Part shown: piece by piece, positions 7,226 through 15,737 of the stretch
How positions within the stretch are numbered: the first letter of the stretch is position 1
How the letters are laid out: each line of letters opens with the position of its first letter
NCBI RefSeq assembly: GCF_003634585.1
Contig: NZ_RBLG01000006.1
Span: 21,743 to 85,742 of the forward strand
DNA: 64,000 nucleotides
Direction: 5' to 3'
Origin: Gillisia mitskevichiae
GTDB taxonomy: Bacteria; Bacteroidota; Bacteroidia; Flavobacteriales; Flavobacteriaceae
Made by a program: the position numbers and the translations under genes
Notes under the pieces: model-generated
What the model was told of the DNA's origin: nothing
Seen by the model: the letters and a program-made list of their open reading frames with translations, nothing else
The model's database searches: none

Positions 7226-8107
7226 ATGAAGATGAAAAATACATTTCTATGGCTCGTAATTCTTTTTGCAACCTCATGTCAAGATGAACCAATAGGATTA
7301 CCTTCTCCAATTGATGACAAAATATTTTTTACAGGATTGGATTGTACTGGAAGCGGAGAGTATTCTTTTAATCCTGATAATTTACTTGAAGATTTAATTA
7401 TTTCAGATAGTTTACCTGAAAGTTATGATTTATCTAACTTGTTACCTCCTGTTGGAAATCAAGGTCAACAAGGATCATGCACCTCTTGGGCAGTTAGTTA
7501 TTACATGAAATCGCTTCAAGAAAATTTAAAAACTGAATTACAAGATACTTCCTCTGTTATCATGAGTCCCTCCTTCACATATAACCAAATCACCCAAGGC
7601 AATTGTGAAGGAACAGGTATATCGGAAACTCTTGATTTCATAAAAGAAAAAGGAGTTTGTTCAATACAGGAGTTTCCTTATTCAGACGGAAGTTGTTCTA
7701 TACAACCTGCGGATTCAGTTATGAAATTGGCTGAAAATGCTAAAATTAGCGATTATAAGAATTTAAGTGGTAACAATATGGTTTTAGAAATGAAAACCTT
7801 AATTACAGAACAAACGCCAATAATAATTGGAGCGTATTTATCTGCGGAATTTGGGAAATTAGATGAATTTGATGTGATTGCGTACAGAGATCATAAAGTA
7901 GATTATAGCTCAAATAGATGCCATGCCATGTTAGTTGTTGGATATTCAGACACTTATAATGCTTTTAAGGTTGTGAATTCCTGGGGAAGTGATTGGGGAA
8001 ATGATGGGTTTATCTGGATTGATTATAAAGCATTTGAAAATGTTTTGGATGAGAATGCTGAATTCAAAGTAATAAATCAAGCATATATAGCTTATGATTT
8101 AAAATAA
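7226..8107 (+). CDS. Papain-like (C1) cysteine peptidase lipoprotein
   Basis: A 293-residue lipoprotein (lipobox ATSC, Cys18) with a C1A peptidase domain: PVGNQGQQGSCTSWAVSYYM supplies the oxyanion Gln79 and catalytic Cys85, RCHAMLVVGY supplies His233, and NSWGSDWGNDGFIWI supplies Asn251. All catalytic residues are present. The propeptide is short (roughly residues 19-70), as in many bacterial members. It is probably anchored at the cell surface or in the periplasm. It is the cargo between repeats G and H. An ATG at 7232 is an equally possible start. Confidence 0.85.
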   Translation: MKMKNTFLWLVILFATSCQDEPIGLPSPIDDKIFFTGLDCTGSGEYSFNPDNLLEDLIISDSLPESYDLSNLLPPVGNQGQQGSCTSWAVSYYMKSLQENLKTELQDTSSVIMSPSFTYNQITQGNCEGTGISETLDFIKEKGVCSIQEFPYSDGSCSIQPADSVMKLAENAKISDYKNLSGNNMVLEMKTLITEQTPIIIGAYLSAEFGKLDEFDVIAYRDHKVDYSSNRCHAMLVVGYSDTYNAFKVVNSWGSDWGNDGFIWIDYKAFENVLDENAEFKVINQAYIAYDLK

Positions 8108-8115
8108 TAAATGTC

Positions 8116-8241
8116 CACATCGATTATCATCAAATAGCTGGCAATTAATTAAAACATGCTATTTTAGAGATTAAGTAAAAAATAACTAAACCGACAATCG
8201 CGATAACTATCGGGACGTGTCCATATTCCACATTAGTGGTT
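8116..8241 (+). repeat. attC-like repeat H (degraded, with extra hairpin)
   Basis: Left part CACATCGATTATCATCAAATAGC, middle TGCTATTTTAGAGATTAAG, then GATAACTATCGGGACGTGTCC and a ruined right end. It carries the same GATAACTATC palindrome at the same place as repeat G. Confidence 0.5.
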
Positions 8242-8458
8242 AATTACAGAGGATAATAAATTTGAATATTCATACATTACTCTTGGCAAAGGTGGTGAAT
8301 TGACAGATATATCGTATGAACCAGCAATTGGAATGATTTCCAGTTTGAAGTCTGGTTACAGTTGGATATTCAATCAAGGCAAATGGATTGAAACTTGGAT
8401 CGGTTCAATTAGTAACGAATATAATCTTTTAGCCTTAAAATTAGAATTGTCTGATTAA
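8237..8458 (+). pseudogene. 3' fragment of an unrecognised cassette gene
   Basis: An open frame after the TAG at 8234-8236 reads about 73 residues to TAA at 8456-8458 (LITEDNKFEYSYITLGKGG and later SGYSWIFNQGKWIETWIG). It has no start codon near its left end and begins exactly where the ruined right end of repeat H should be. This suggests that a deletion fused the repeat to the end of a gene. I do not recognise the family. Confidence 0.45.
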
Positions 8459-8468
8459 TATACTTTAG

Positions 8469-8592
8469 GCAATATCTATTGCGCGCAAATTGTGGGCAAT
8501 TCAGTAAAAAATTATATTTATAGACCAGGTAACAAGCAATAAATCGACAATTCCGATAACTCCAAGCTCATTGCTTTAAACAAAAGCATTGG
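8469..8592 (+). repeat. attC-like repeat I (strongly degraded)
   Basis: Recognisable by CGCAAAT, TATATTTATAGACCAGGTAA and TCGACAATTCCGATAACT, in the same order and spacing as in copies G and H. The end boxes are lost. Confidence 0.4.
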
Positions 8593-8617
8593 ATATAATA
8601 TTCACTTAAATTATAAT

Positions 8618-9172
8618 ATGAAAAAAATAGCTTTATTAGTAATAATGTTGACAGGCATAAGTTGTTTTTCACAGACCAATTATCAGTTAAAAGTGAAAGT
8701 GAGTGAAAACATGCCAGCAATTGAATATATCGTAGACATTCATAGAAGTAGTCAAAATACTAAGATATATTTTTCAACATATACAGGAATCCAAAAATAT
8801 AGTAAAACTGATAAAAATAGAATTGAAGAATTACGCCTTAAAAAGAAACGAACAGCATCTGATAATAAGGAATTAATGAACTTAAATAATAATTCAAAAG
8901 TTTTTACAAAAGAATGTTATGATTATTCAGCAAATGATTCAATTATCAAAATTAGCGACTCAATTATTCAATCAAAAGAAGATATCTTATCTGAAATTGA
9001 AAAGAATAAAAACCGAGTAGTCCTTGACGGTATTAATTTGGAAGTAACTGTAAAAAATAACTCTGAATATTCATATTATATTCACGCTCCAGACAAAAAG
9101 CATTATAAATTATTTGCACAATTCTTAGTTGAAAGTTTAAACGATTTTAAAAAAGTTCAAAACATAAATTAG
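8618..9172 (+). CDS. Secreted protein of unknown function
   Basis: A 184-residue protein with a signal peptide (about residues 1-19, ending SCFSQ; the Cys is probably not a lipobox because SQ follows). The mature part is charged and helical, with a lysine-rich stretch (RIEELRLKKKRTASDNKEL), a paired-helix segment around 105-135, and a C-terminal segment with HYKLFAQFLVESLNDFKK. No family is recognised. It follows degraded repeat I and precedes degraded repeat J, so it belongs to the decaying part of the array. Confidence 0.6.
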   Translation: MKKIALLVIMLTGISCFSQTNYQLKVKVSENMPAIEYIVDIHRSSQNTKIYFSTYTGIQKYSKTDKNRIEELRLKKKRTASDNKELMNLNNNSKVFTKECYDYSANDSIIKISDSIIQSKEDILSEIEKNKNRVVLDGINLEVTVKNNSEYSYYIHAPDKKHYKLFAQFLVESLNDFKKVQNIN

Positions 9173-9182
9173 AAAGGTAAAA

Positions 9183-9312
9183 AATACTACGGAGTAGACA
9201 ATTCTGTAAAAAGTGATATTTTGGATCCCCTGTAACTAATAAAAATTCCGAAATCCCGATTAAATTATGAAGATGCTACTGCCCCACCCTACTAGCTTTT
9301 ACCAGAAGTGTT
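9183..9312 (+). repeat. attC-like repeat J (strongly degraded)
   Basis: Contains AAAAAGTGATATTTTGGATC (9209-9226 region), ATCCCGATTAAAT, and a right end ACTAGCTTTTACCAGAAGTGTT that still resembles CTTAACCAAGACCGTT. The end boxes do not match any unit start. Confidence 0.45.
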
Positions 9313-9349
9313 AAGAACAAATGCCTCAAAACAAAAAACTGAACAAACT

Positions 9350-9526
9350 ATGAAAATTAATAGAACAGGATTTATTTTACTCAATATTATATTATTTGCA
9401 GCGATAATAGTGGGGTATTACGAGTTAGTTGAAATTAAAGAGCTTGTATCCATTTTCGTTATACCGGCATTTATAATCTCCGCCTCGTTACAATATGGAC
9501 AAAAGGATCGCAAAAAAAAGGCATAA
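9350..9526 (+). CDS. Small membrane protein
   Basis: A 58-residue protein with two hydrophobic segments (about 7-22 and 28-46) and a basic tail (KDRKKKA). The ATG at 9350 is used; the open frame extends to 9308 but that part lies in repeat J. No family is recognised. A possible further, very weak repeat copy lies at about 9600-9720. Confidence 0.45.
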   Translation: MKINRTGFILLNIILFAAIIVGYYELVEIKELVSIFVIPAFIISASLQYGQKDRKKKA

Positions 9527-9768
9527 AAGTGAACTATTTTTTACTAAATCAGACTATAAAAAGACTAGCAATATTTTAAGAAAAAGCGAAACCCAAAAAC
9601 AGTGTATTAGCAACTAGCGCAGTGTTAAGTGAAATAATTAATATATAGACACTAATAAATAACCCAGGTGAGAATAGCAGATTACTCCAATAATCACCTT
9701 GCAAATTGATCTTAAAAAAGTGAATTGATAATCTATCAAAACAGCTTATCTTTAATAAAAATGAACAT

Positions 9769-10122
9769 ATGCTTACAGATATTAGTCCGAAATTACCAAT
9801 GCGTAGTAAACACATTACTAAAGAGTATTATTTAAAATTAGGATTTGAAGAATTTGGTATTGCAGACTATGATGGATATTTAATGATGCAAAAAGATAAA
9901 GTTCAGCTACACTTTTTTGAATTTAAGGAACTTGATCCTAAACAGAATTATGGGCAAGTATATTTAAGAACAGACAATATCGTGCAACTTTATAAATCAA
10001 TTCAAGAGAAAAAAATACCCGTACACCCCGCCGGAAAATTAGAATTAAAATATTGGGGACAGAAAGAATTTGCACTTCTCGATCCAGATAATAATTTGCT
10101 AACATTTGGACAGAGTATCTAA
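9769..10122 (+). CDS. VOC-fold bleomycin-resistance-like protein
   Basis: A 117-residue single-domain protein of the glyoxalase/bleomycin resistance (VOC) fold: two beta-alpha-beta-beta-beta modules, with KEYYLKLGF near residue 18-26, VQLHFFEF in the first module and a C-terminal LLDPDNNLLTF. In bleomycin resistance proteins such domains dimerise and sequester the drug without catalysis. The first-module metal position is not obviously a His, which suits a binding protein better than a glyoxalase. It lies at the right end of the cassette-like region. Confidence 0.75.
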   Translation: MLTDISPKLPMRSKHITKEYYLKLGFEEFGIADYDGYLMMQKDKVQLHFFEFKELDPKQNYGQVYLRTDNIVQLYKSIQEKKIPVHPAGKLELKYWGQKEFALLDPDNNLLTFGQSI

Positions 10123-10819
10123 ATAATAGATTTAACAGCTGCTTGAAAACAATTATCTATCAACTGAATATTTCATTGAACTGTTACATTTCGCAACTTC
10201 TATATGTTTTAAATAGTTAGAATTTACACTCTTGTTTATTCTTGAAAACAACAATTCCAGTAACTATAAATCTCAGGGTAAAATTGAATAAAAATCACCC
10301 ATTAATATTTTTCTAAGTACCCACAGACCATAGCTAATCTATTTTAGCTATGTTAATAAAGTCGTGTCTTGGTTTATAGAAAGTTGAAGATAGAAATGAA
10401 TTCTAGAGAAGAAATTGAGATCTTCAGAAGGCAATCTTATATTTTCATAAGAACAGTTGAGTTTTTAAATCTACTATTTTTACCAATAAAATCTGACGTC
10501 AATTCTATTAGGGATTATATCTTAAACAGTTTAAGATTATTACTGTATCAAATAAGCTTAAAACTAAAATGAGCAAGCTTAAAAGTAGATTATCAACATC
10601 TTGTGAATATCTCTAGCAGCATTATTTTTCTATATTTGCAAAATCGCTGAATCTTAATAGATCTAGCTTTTAACAAAAAAACTAAAAAAGGTTTCAGCTT
10701 TGTATGTTTCTGAATATAAGTTGATTTTCAAAGCATCACTAACCTAGTTTAAAACTACCTCCACAGATTTTTCATATCCATGGCAGTCAAAAATAAAGTC
10801 GATCAAACAGGAAGTGAAA
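10123..10819 (+). other. 697-bp intergenic region
   Basis: No convincing gene. A 58-codon frame at 10396-10572 (starts MNSREEIEIF) might be a small or degraded gene, but nothing supports it. TATATTTG at 10631-10638 fits the Bacteroidota -7 box and may be the promoter for the FAD monooxygenase, leaving a leader of about 175 bases. A 16-codon frame begins with the ATG at 10780 and ends just inside the following gene, out of frame with it. Confidence 0.5.
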
Positions 10820-12271
10820 ATGGTAGATAATCAAAAGGTTACCTGGACACTTTGTCAAGAATGTCAAGGCAGAGGTAAAAAAAGACGGAGGCTTCGCAAG
10901 AAAGTAAAACTCCAATACCAGTATTTATTAGAAGAATTTGAAAAAAACCAGAATCAGGGTATAGCTCCAGTTCGCCCTAAGGGTAGCCTATATCCATGTT
11001 TGAACTGTAATGGTTCTGGATTAATTTCTTCTAGCAGTAATACCATTGTCGATAAAGAAAATTATCCACATGTAGCTATCATTGGTGGTGGCATAGGTGG
11101 TGTGGCACTTGCTGTGGCTTGTTTACACCGCGGTATTCCTTTCACTCTATATGAGCGTGATAAAAATTTTGATTCCAGGTCTCAAGGCTACGGACTCACT
11201 TTACAACAGGCTAGTAAAGCGATCGAGGGATTAGGTATTTTCGTGTTAGATGAAGGAGTCATTTCAACAAGACATGTAGTGCATACTACAGAAGGAGAAG
11301 TGATTGGAGAATGGGGAATAAGAAAATGGGTACAAAAAGATGCGCAAATGCCTCCAAAACGCACAAATATACATATTGCACGACAGTCATTACGTTTAGC
11401 TTTATTAGAACAACTTGGGGGACAAGATAAAATCCAATGGGGGCATCAATTAACTGGTCTTAGAGAAAGTAAAGCTAATGGTGTTGAGTTGGAATTTCAG
11501 GTGAATGGAGAAATAAGGAGTGCCAAAGCAGATCTTGTAGTTGGAGCCGATGGGATACGTAGTTCTGTGCGTAGATTGTTGATTGGTGATGATAGAAATC
11601 CCTTACGTTATCTTGGATGTATTGTCATTTTAGGCATTTGCCCATTAGAGTCTCTAAAAGGTGTTAGTAGTTCTCTATTGGATTCTGCTACTGTATTTCA
11701 AACTGCAAATGGCACAGAGAGAATCTACATGATGCCTTATACTTCCGAATCAATAATGTGGCAACTTAGCTTTCCAATGTCAGAAAAAGAAGCTAAGGTC
11801 TTGAGTGTTCTAGGACCTAAAGCACTTAAGAAAGAAGCACTTCGTAGAACTAAATGGCATGATCCCATTCCTCAGATCTTAGAAGCAACTCAGGAAGCAC
11901 AGGTTTCAGGATATCCCGTATATGATAGAGAATTACTTACACCAGAATTGTTGCAAACTCTAGGGCAAGTGACTTTATTAGGAGATGCGGCTCATCCTAT
12001 GAGCCCTTTTAAAGGACAGGGAGCAAATCAGGCGCTGTTAGATGCACTTTCTCTTGCTCGTAGTATTCATAGAAACTGTAAGTACTTATCTCAATGGAGA
12101 GAAGCCCGTCTTAGGGAAACTGTATTAAAAGATTTTGAATTAGAAATGTTAGAACGCAGCGCTTCAAAAGTGAAAGATTCTGCAGAGGCAGCAAAATTCC
12201 TGCATTCTGAAGTTGTACTCCATGTTGGAGATGAGCCAAGAGGAAGGTTTCTAAAGAAAAATGATTTGTAA
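10820..12271 (+). CDS. FAD-dependent monooxygenase with N-terminal zinc motif
   Basis: A 483-residue protein with two parts. Residues 10-67 hold two CxxCxGxG motifs (C12/C15 and C60/C63, CQECQGRG and CLNCNGSG) like the DnaJ zinc-binding repeats, linked by a basic helix. From about residue 85 comes a PHBH-type FAD monooxygenase: the GGGIGG dinucleotide motif (89-94), the D244-G245 motif (VGADGIRSSVR) and GDAAHPMSPFKGQG (388-401). Enzymes of this fold hydroxylate aromatic or polyketide-like substrates with NAD(P)H. The zinc module could bind nucleic acid, a protein or help assembly. An in-frame GTG at 10814 is an alternative start. Codon use looks less AT-biased than that of the neighbours, so it may have been acquired. 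Confidence 0.8.
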   Translation: MVDNQKVTWTLCQECQGRGKKRRRLRKKVKLQYQYLLEEFEKNQNQGIAPVRPKGSLYPCLNCNGSGLISSSSNTIVDKENYPHVAIIGGGIGGVALAVACLHRGIPFTLYERDKNFDSRSQGYGLTLQQASKAIEGLGIFVLDEGVISTRHVVHTTEGEVIGEWGIRKWVQKDAQMPPKRTNIHIARQSLRLALLEQLGGQDKIQWGHQLTGLRESKANGVELEFQVNGEIRSAKADLVVGADGIRSSVRRLLIGDDRNPLRYLGCIVILGICPLESLKGVSSSLLDSATVFQTANGTERIYMMPYTSESIMWQLSFPMSEKEAKVLSVLGPKALKKEALRRTKWHDPIPQILEATQEAQVSGYPVYDRELLTPELLQTLGQVTLLGDAAHPMSPFKGQGANQALLDALSLARSIHRNCKYLSQWREARLRETVLKDFELEMLERSASKVKDSAEAAKFLHSEVVLHVGDEPRGRFLKKNDL

Positions 12272-12440
12272 AAACCATCTATCATAACCCAACTAATACA
12301 AAATACCTCAACAATTTTAGCGCAAGAAAGTTCTAACTAATAACCCTGTGAAAACTTGAAATATTAAGGTTCTCCATCACATAAATCTACTAAAATTTCT
12401 AATAGATTAATTATCATATATTTATAGAAAGCGATTTCTA

Positions 12441-13181
12441 ATGATAAGATTCTTTAGGAAAATTAGGCAACAACTACTTTCTCAAGATAAGTTCAGCAAA
12501 TACCTACTATATGCTGTTGGAGAAATTTTACTTGTGGTTATTGGAATTTTAATTGCCTTGCAAATAAACAACTTTAATGAAGATCGTAAAGCACGAGATA
12601 AAGAGCAAATTGTTCTTAAAAATTTAAAAGAGGATTTTTTAGCTAATCAAAAGATCATCGATAGAAGTCTGGCTGTACATGAATATCATTTGAATGAATT
12701 AAAATCCTATTTAAAACATCTTGGACCGAATGTTCCGGCCTTAACCGATTCCATTTATAAGTTTGATGTATCAGACTATGGTAAATTAAATTTAATCAAT
12801 GGGACATTGCAAGCTGTTATTAATACAGACAAATTTGAAATAATTCAAAACGAACTTCTAAAAAAGAAACTTTCTACCTACCCAAGCATCTTTGCCACTT
12901 ATAAAGAATTTGAGGATGTTAATAGAGATATTGTGATTAATAAGCATAGAGCACTGGGCGAAAAATATACTTCGATCCTAAGATTAGACGAATCCTTATT
13001 AGATATAGCTGAACCTCATAAATCAGACTTTCTAGCTTGGGCCAGAGATCCACAACATCAAAATAATACAGTAAACAGAATTAATATTATTAGAAATAAA
13101 TTGATTCCAGCACTCATGGAAGTGCAAGCAAAAAATCATGAAATATTAGAACTTCTAGATGAAGAGATAAGAAAAGAATAA
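12441..13181 (+). CDS. DUF6090 family protein
   Basis: A 246-residue protein with the hallmark N-terminus of DUF6090: IRFFRKIRQQLLSQDKFSKYLLYAVGEI (shown here only in outline) followed by one membrane helix (about residues 28-44, LVVIGILIALQINN) and the motif FNEDRKA. The rest (about 50-246) is a predicted periplasmic helical domain. This family is abundant in Flavobacteriaceae and uncharacterised. It is alone here and convergent with the methyltransferase gene. Confidence 0.85.
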   Translation: MIRFFRKIRQQLLSQDKFSKYLLYAVGEILLVVIGILIALQINNFNEDRKARDKEQIVLKNLKEDFLANQKIIDRSLAVHEYHLNELKSYLKHLGPNVPALTDSIYKFDVSDYGKLNLINGTLQAVINTDKFEIIQNELLKKKLSTYPSIFATYKEFEDVNRDIVINKHRALGEKYTSILRLDESLLDIAEPHKSDFLAWARDPQHQNNTVNRINIIRNKLIPALMEVQAKNHEILELLDEEIRKE

Positions 13182-13242
13182 TCGAAAGTGAGGTTTTTAT
13201 AAATAGTTTAAAACCACCAAGATTGAAATCATTATATTTTTT

Positions 13243-13926
13243 TCAAAATATCGTGTATAAAGTAGTTACAATAATGCCTTTGCCATTATTTGGTGCAACC
13301 GATAATAATTGTTTTTCTTCTATTATCTTAAAATTAAATGGTGCCTCCAATAAATTAATACCACTTTGTATTTTAATTCTATTCCCTTGTCCTGAAATAA
13401 TATCTTTATTGGCCGTAAAATCTACATCGGGCAAATGCTCTGTTAAAATAACATATTTAAAATCTGCTAATTTATTTACTATTCTATGTATTTCTGCATT
13501 CGATAAATGTTGTAACACTTGTCTTAATATAGCACAATCCCCCACAGGTAAATTATCTGTAGCAATATCCAAACAATGAAATTCTAAATTTTCTTCTTTA
13601 AATGTTTCCTTGTTATGCTCTATCAGTTTCTTTACAATATCTACCGCGACATATTTCTTAGTATGCTTTACCAGTTCTTTACCTACATTAAAATCCCCAC
13701 AACCCAAATCGCATACATTAAGAGGAGCTTTAAATGAGTTTAAAAAAGATGTTATCACATCTATATATGGATTTACTATCTCCGGAAGATGCGATCCTTC
13801 CCCAGAATAAAACTGAAAATTATTACCACCCCATAAATTCATTTCATAGACCTGCTCCATTGCAGCCTTTGTTGGCCAAGGCTTCTTTATTTTTTTTATC
13901 TCATTTTCTTTCTTGTTCATAAGCAA
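13243..13926 (-). CDS. Class I SAM-dependent methyltransferase
   Basis: A 227-residue protein with the Rossmann-fold methyltransferase core: motif I VCDLGCGDF (about residues 71-79), an acidic residue after the second strand (VAVDIV), LDIATDNLP as motif II and an ILRQVLQHLSNAEI helix after strand 4. Substrate unknown. Two ATG codons lie close together at the start; the second (13920) is also plausible. It reads leftward, towards DUF6090, and stands alone. Confidence 0.8.
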   Translation of the reverse strand: MLMNKKENEIKKIKKPWPTKAAMEQVYEMNLWGGNNFQFYSGEGSHLPEIVNPYIDVITSFLNSFKAPLNVCDLGCGDFNVGKELVKHTKKYVAVDIVKKLIEHNKETFKEENLEFHCLDIATDNLPVGDCAILRQVLQHLSNAEIHRIVNKLADFKYVILTEHLPDVDFTANKDIISGQGNRIKIQSGINLLEAPFNFKIIEEKQLLSVAPNNGKGIIVTTLYTIF

Positions 13927-14023
13927 CCTATCGGTCTACGGAAACTATTAATTCAAAATAATATGTATGTAGATCTACATATTTAAACAAACCTACAACA
14001 TCAATTCAAAGAATGTTCAAAAT

Positions 14024-14161
14024 ACGAATTTCTGGCAGGTTGCAGATATTCCATTGAAAAGTGATATTTTAGACATCTAGTTATAAATAACTAAGCCAAC
14101 AAGCCCGATAGTTATCGGGAGGCGTCCCTACTTCACGTTACTTGTATTAATAAGAACTCAA
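14024..14161 (+). repeat. Solitary degraded attC-like repeat L with extra hairpin
   Basis: Contains GAAAAGTGATATTTTAGACA at 14056-14075, then AACTAAGCCAACAAG, the palindrome CCCGATAGTTATCGGGA, GGCGTCCCTACTTCACGTTAC and a weak right end. It has the same extra hairpin at the same place as copies G and H. It lies directly upstream of a rightward lipoprotein gene. Confidence 0.65.
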
Positions 14162-14185
14162 AAGGCTTTACAAAATCAGGTATCT

Positions 14186-15184
14186 ATGATAAAAAAATTA
14201 CTTTTCCTTTCAGTGTTCATAATTTTTTCATGTTCAGAAGAAAAAAAGGAAAGCTTTAGTTTAACAGGCAAGACAGATAAATTAGAAAATCAGAGTACAT
14301 TATACTTACACGATTTGGTAAATAATAAAACCTTGGATTCTGCCATTGTAAAGAATGGCCAATTTCAGTTTGATAAAGAATTACCAAATTATCCATTCTG
14401 GGCTATTATTCATACAAAGGACAGGTCCATTAATAAAGATATCTGGATAGAAGATAAAACCATGACCTTAGATGCAACTAATACAGTTTTTAGCAAGGCT
14501 AAGATCACAGGATCTGAATCCAATAAATTGATCACAGAACTTTATGAAAATGTCGATTTTACAAAACGAAAGGAATTAAAGGAGAAAGAGAAAGAATTTA
14601 TAGAACAACATCCAGAAAGTATTATTAGTGCGTTTTTACTATCAGGGAATTTAAGTACATGGGGATTAAGTGAGACTAAAAGATTATTTCAAAGTTTCCC
14701 AGAAACAAACAAAATATCTCATTTTGGTGAGAAAATCTCGATATATGTAAAAACTTCTACTGCTCCAGAGATTGGTGAAGATTTCTTGGATATTTCTATG
14801 GAAAATCCAGATGGAGAAATTAAGAAATTATCAGATCTTAAAGGCAAGGTGATACTTCTTGAATACTGGGCTGCTTGGTGCTTACCATGTAGAAAGGACA
14901 ACCCTGAATTAGTGAAAATTTATAATGAATATCATTCTAAAGGTTTTGAAATATATGCAGTTTCTTTGGATAGAGATAAAGATAATTGGGTGAATGCAAT
15001 TAATCAAGATAATTTAGAATGGACTCACGTAAGTGATCTTCAGAAACCAAATAAAGCTGCAAAATTATATGGAGTTACTTCTATCCCCGATAGTTTTTTA
15101 ATTGGCAGGGATGGAAAGCTAATTGAAAACAAATTAAGAGGTGATGATCTAAGAAAGAAATTAGATGAAATATTTACCAAATAG
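14186..15184 (+). CDS. TlpA-like thioredoxin lipoprotein with DUF4369-like domain
   Basis: A 332-residue lipoprotein (lipobox IFSC, Cys16). Residues 23-110 form a beta domain of the DUF4369 kind, a helical linker follows, and from about residue 190 there is a TlpA/ResA thioredoxin domain with the redox motif WCLPC (C232, C235) and the cis-Pro loop TSIPDSFLI. Such proteins reduce disulfides or apocytochromes in the periplasm; in Bacteroidota many have unknown partners. The gene is monocistronic, 25 bases after repeat L. Confidence 0.85.
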   Translation: MIKKLLFLSVFIIFSCSEEKKESFSLTGKTDKLENQSTLYLHDLVNNKTLDSAIVKNGQFQFDKELPNYPFWAIIHTKDRSINKDIWIEDKTMTLDATNTVFSKAKITGSESNKLITELYENVDFTKRKELKEKEKEFIEQHPESIISAFLLSGNLSTWGLSETKRLFQSFPETNKISHFGEKISIYVKTSTAPEIGEDFLDISMENPDGEIKKLSDLKGKVILLEYWAAWCLPCRKDNPELVKIYNEYHSKGFEIYAVSLDRDKDNWVNAINQDNLEWTHVSDLQKPNKAAKLYGVTSIPDSFLIGRDGKLIENKLRGDDLRKKLDEIFTK

Positions 15185-15737
15185 TCTCGAATACATACAA
15201 TTATAAGATATACCATCTTAAAAAATTAAAGTACTTAAGTAAGATCTATTAATTGCAACTATTCTAGCAAATATTTCTTTGGGCTTGGACATAAAACGAT
15301 TAGAGAACCTACTAAGTGGAAATCTTACAGGTAAGTCTTTTTATTATTTCTAATTATCACTTTAATTATTCTAAGTGTAATACATTCTGTCTGATATTAA
15401 ATCCTAAATTAAAATTTCCCTCTACCAGATTTTATGGATCAACACTTTCCCCAACGATACTAGTTGATTAGGATCAAATTATTGAAAAAAAACCAACTCG
15501 ATCTTTTCTTAAAATAGCTAGTATCAAAACTTAAAGTGATGATTTAGATTATTTCAATTCAATTATAATTAACAGACCTTAGCTAAAAAAATAAGCTTAA
15601 AATAGAAATTTAGATCCCAAGCTTATATTTTGTGTAGAAAATATCAAAAAAAACTTTAATTAAATTTTAAGAAAGATCGGCCTATATCGATAATGGAAAC
15701 CTAGATGCCCCAACTAATATTTAGTAATTTTGCACCT
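15185..15737 (+). other. 553-bp intergenic region without recognisable gene
   Basis: AT-rich sequence with no supported ORF, no clear hairpin with a T-run and no convincing copy of the 124-bp repeat. An alternative upstream start for the HipA-like gene lies at 15705. Confidence 0.5.

Noticed and set aside
10369..10572. 67-codon ORF with TTG start (or 58 codons from ATG 10396)
   Set aside because: No family, no supported start and no conserved context; mentioned only as part of the intergenic region.
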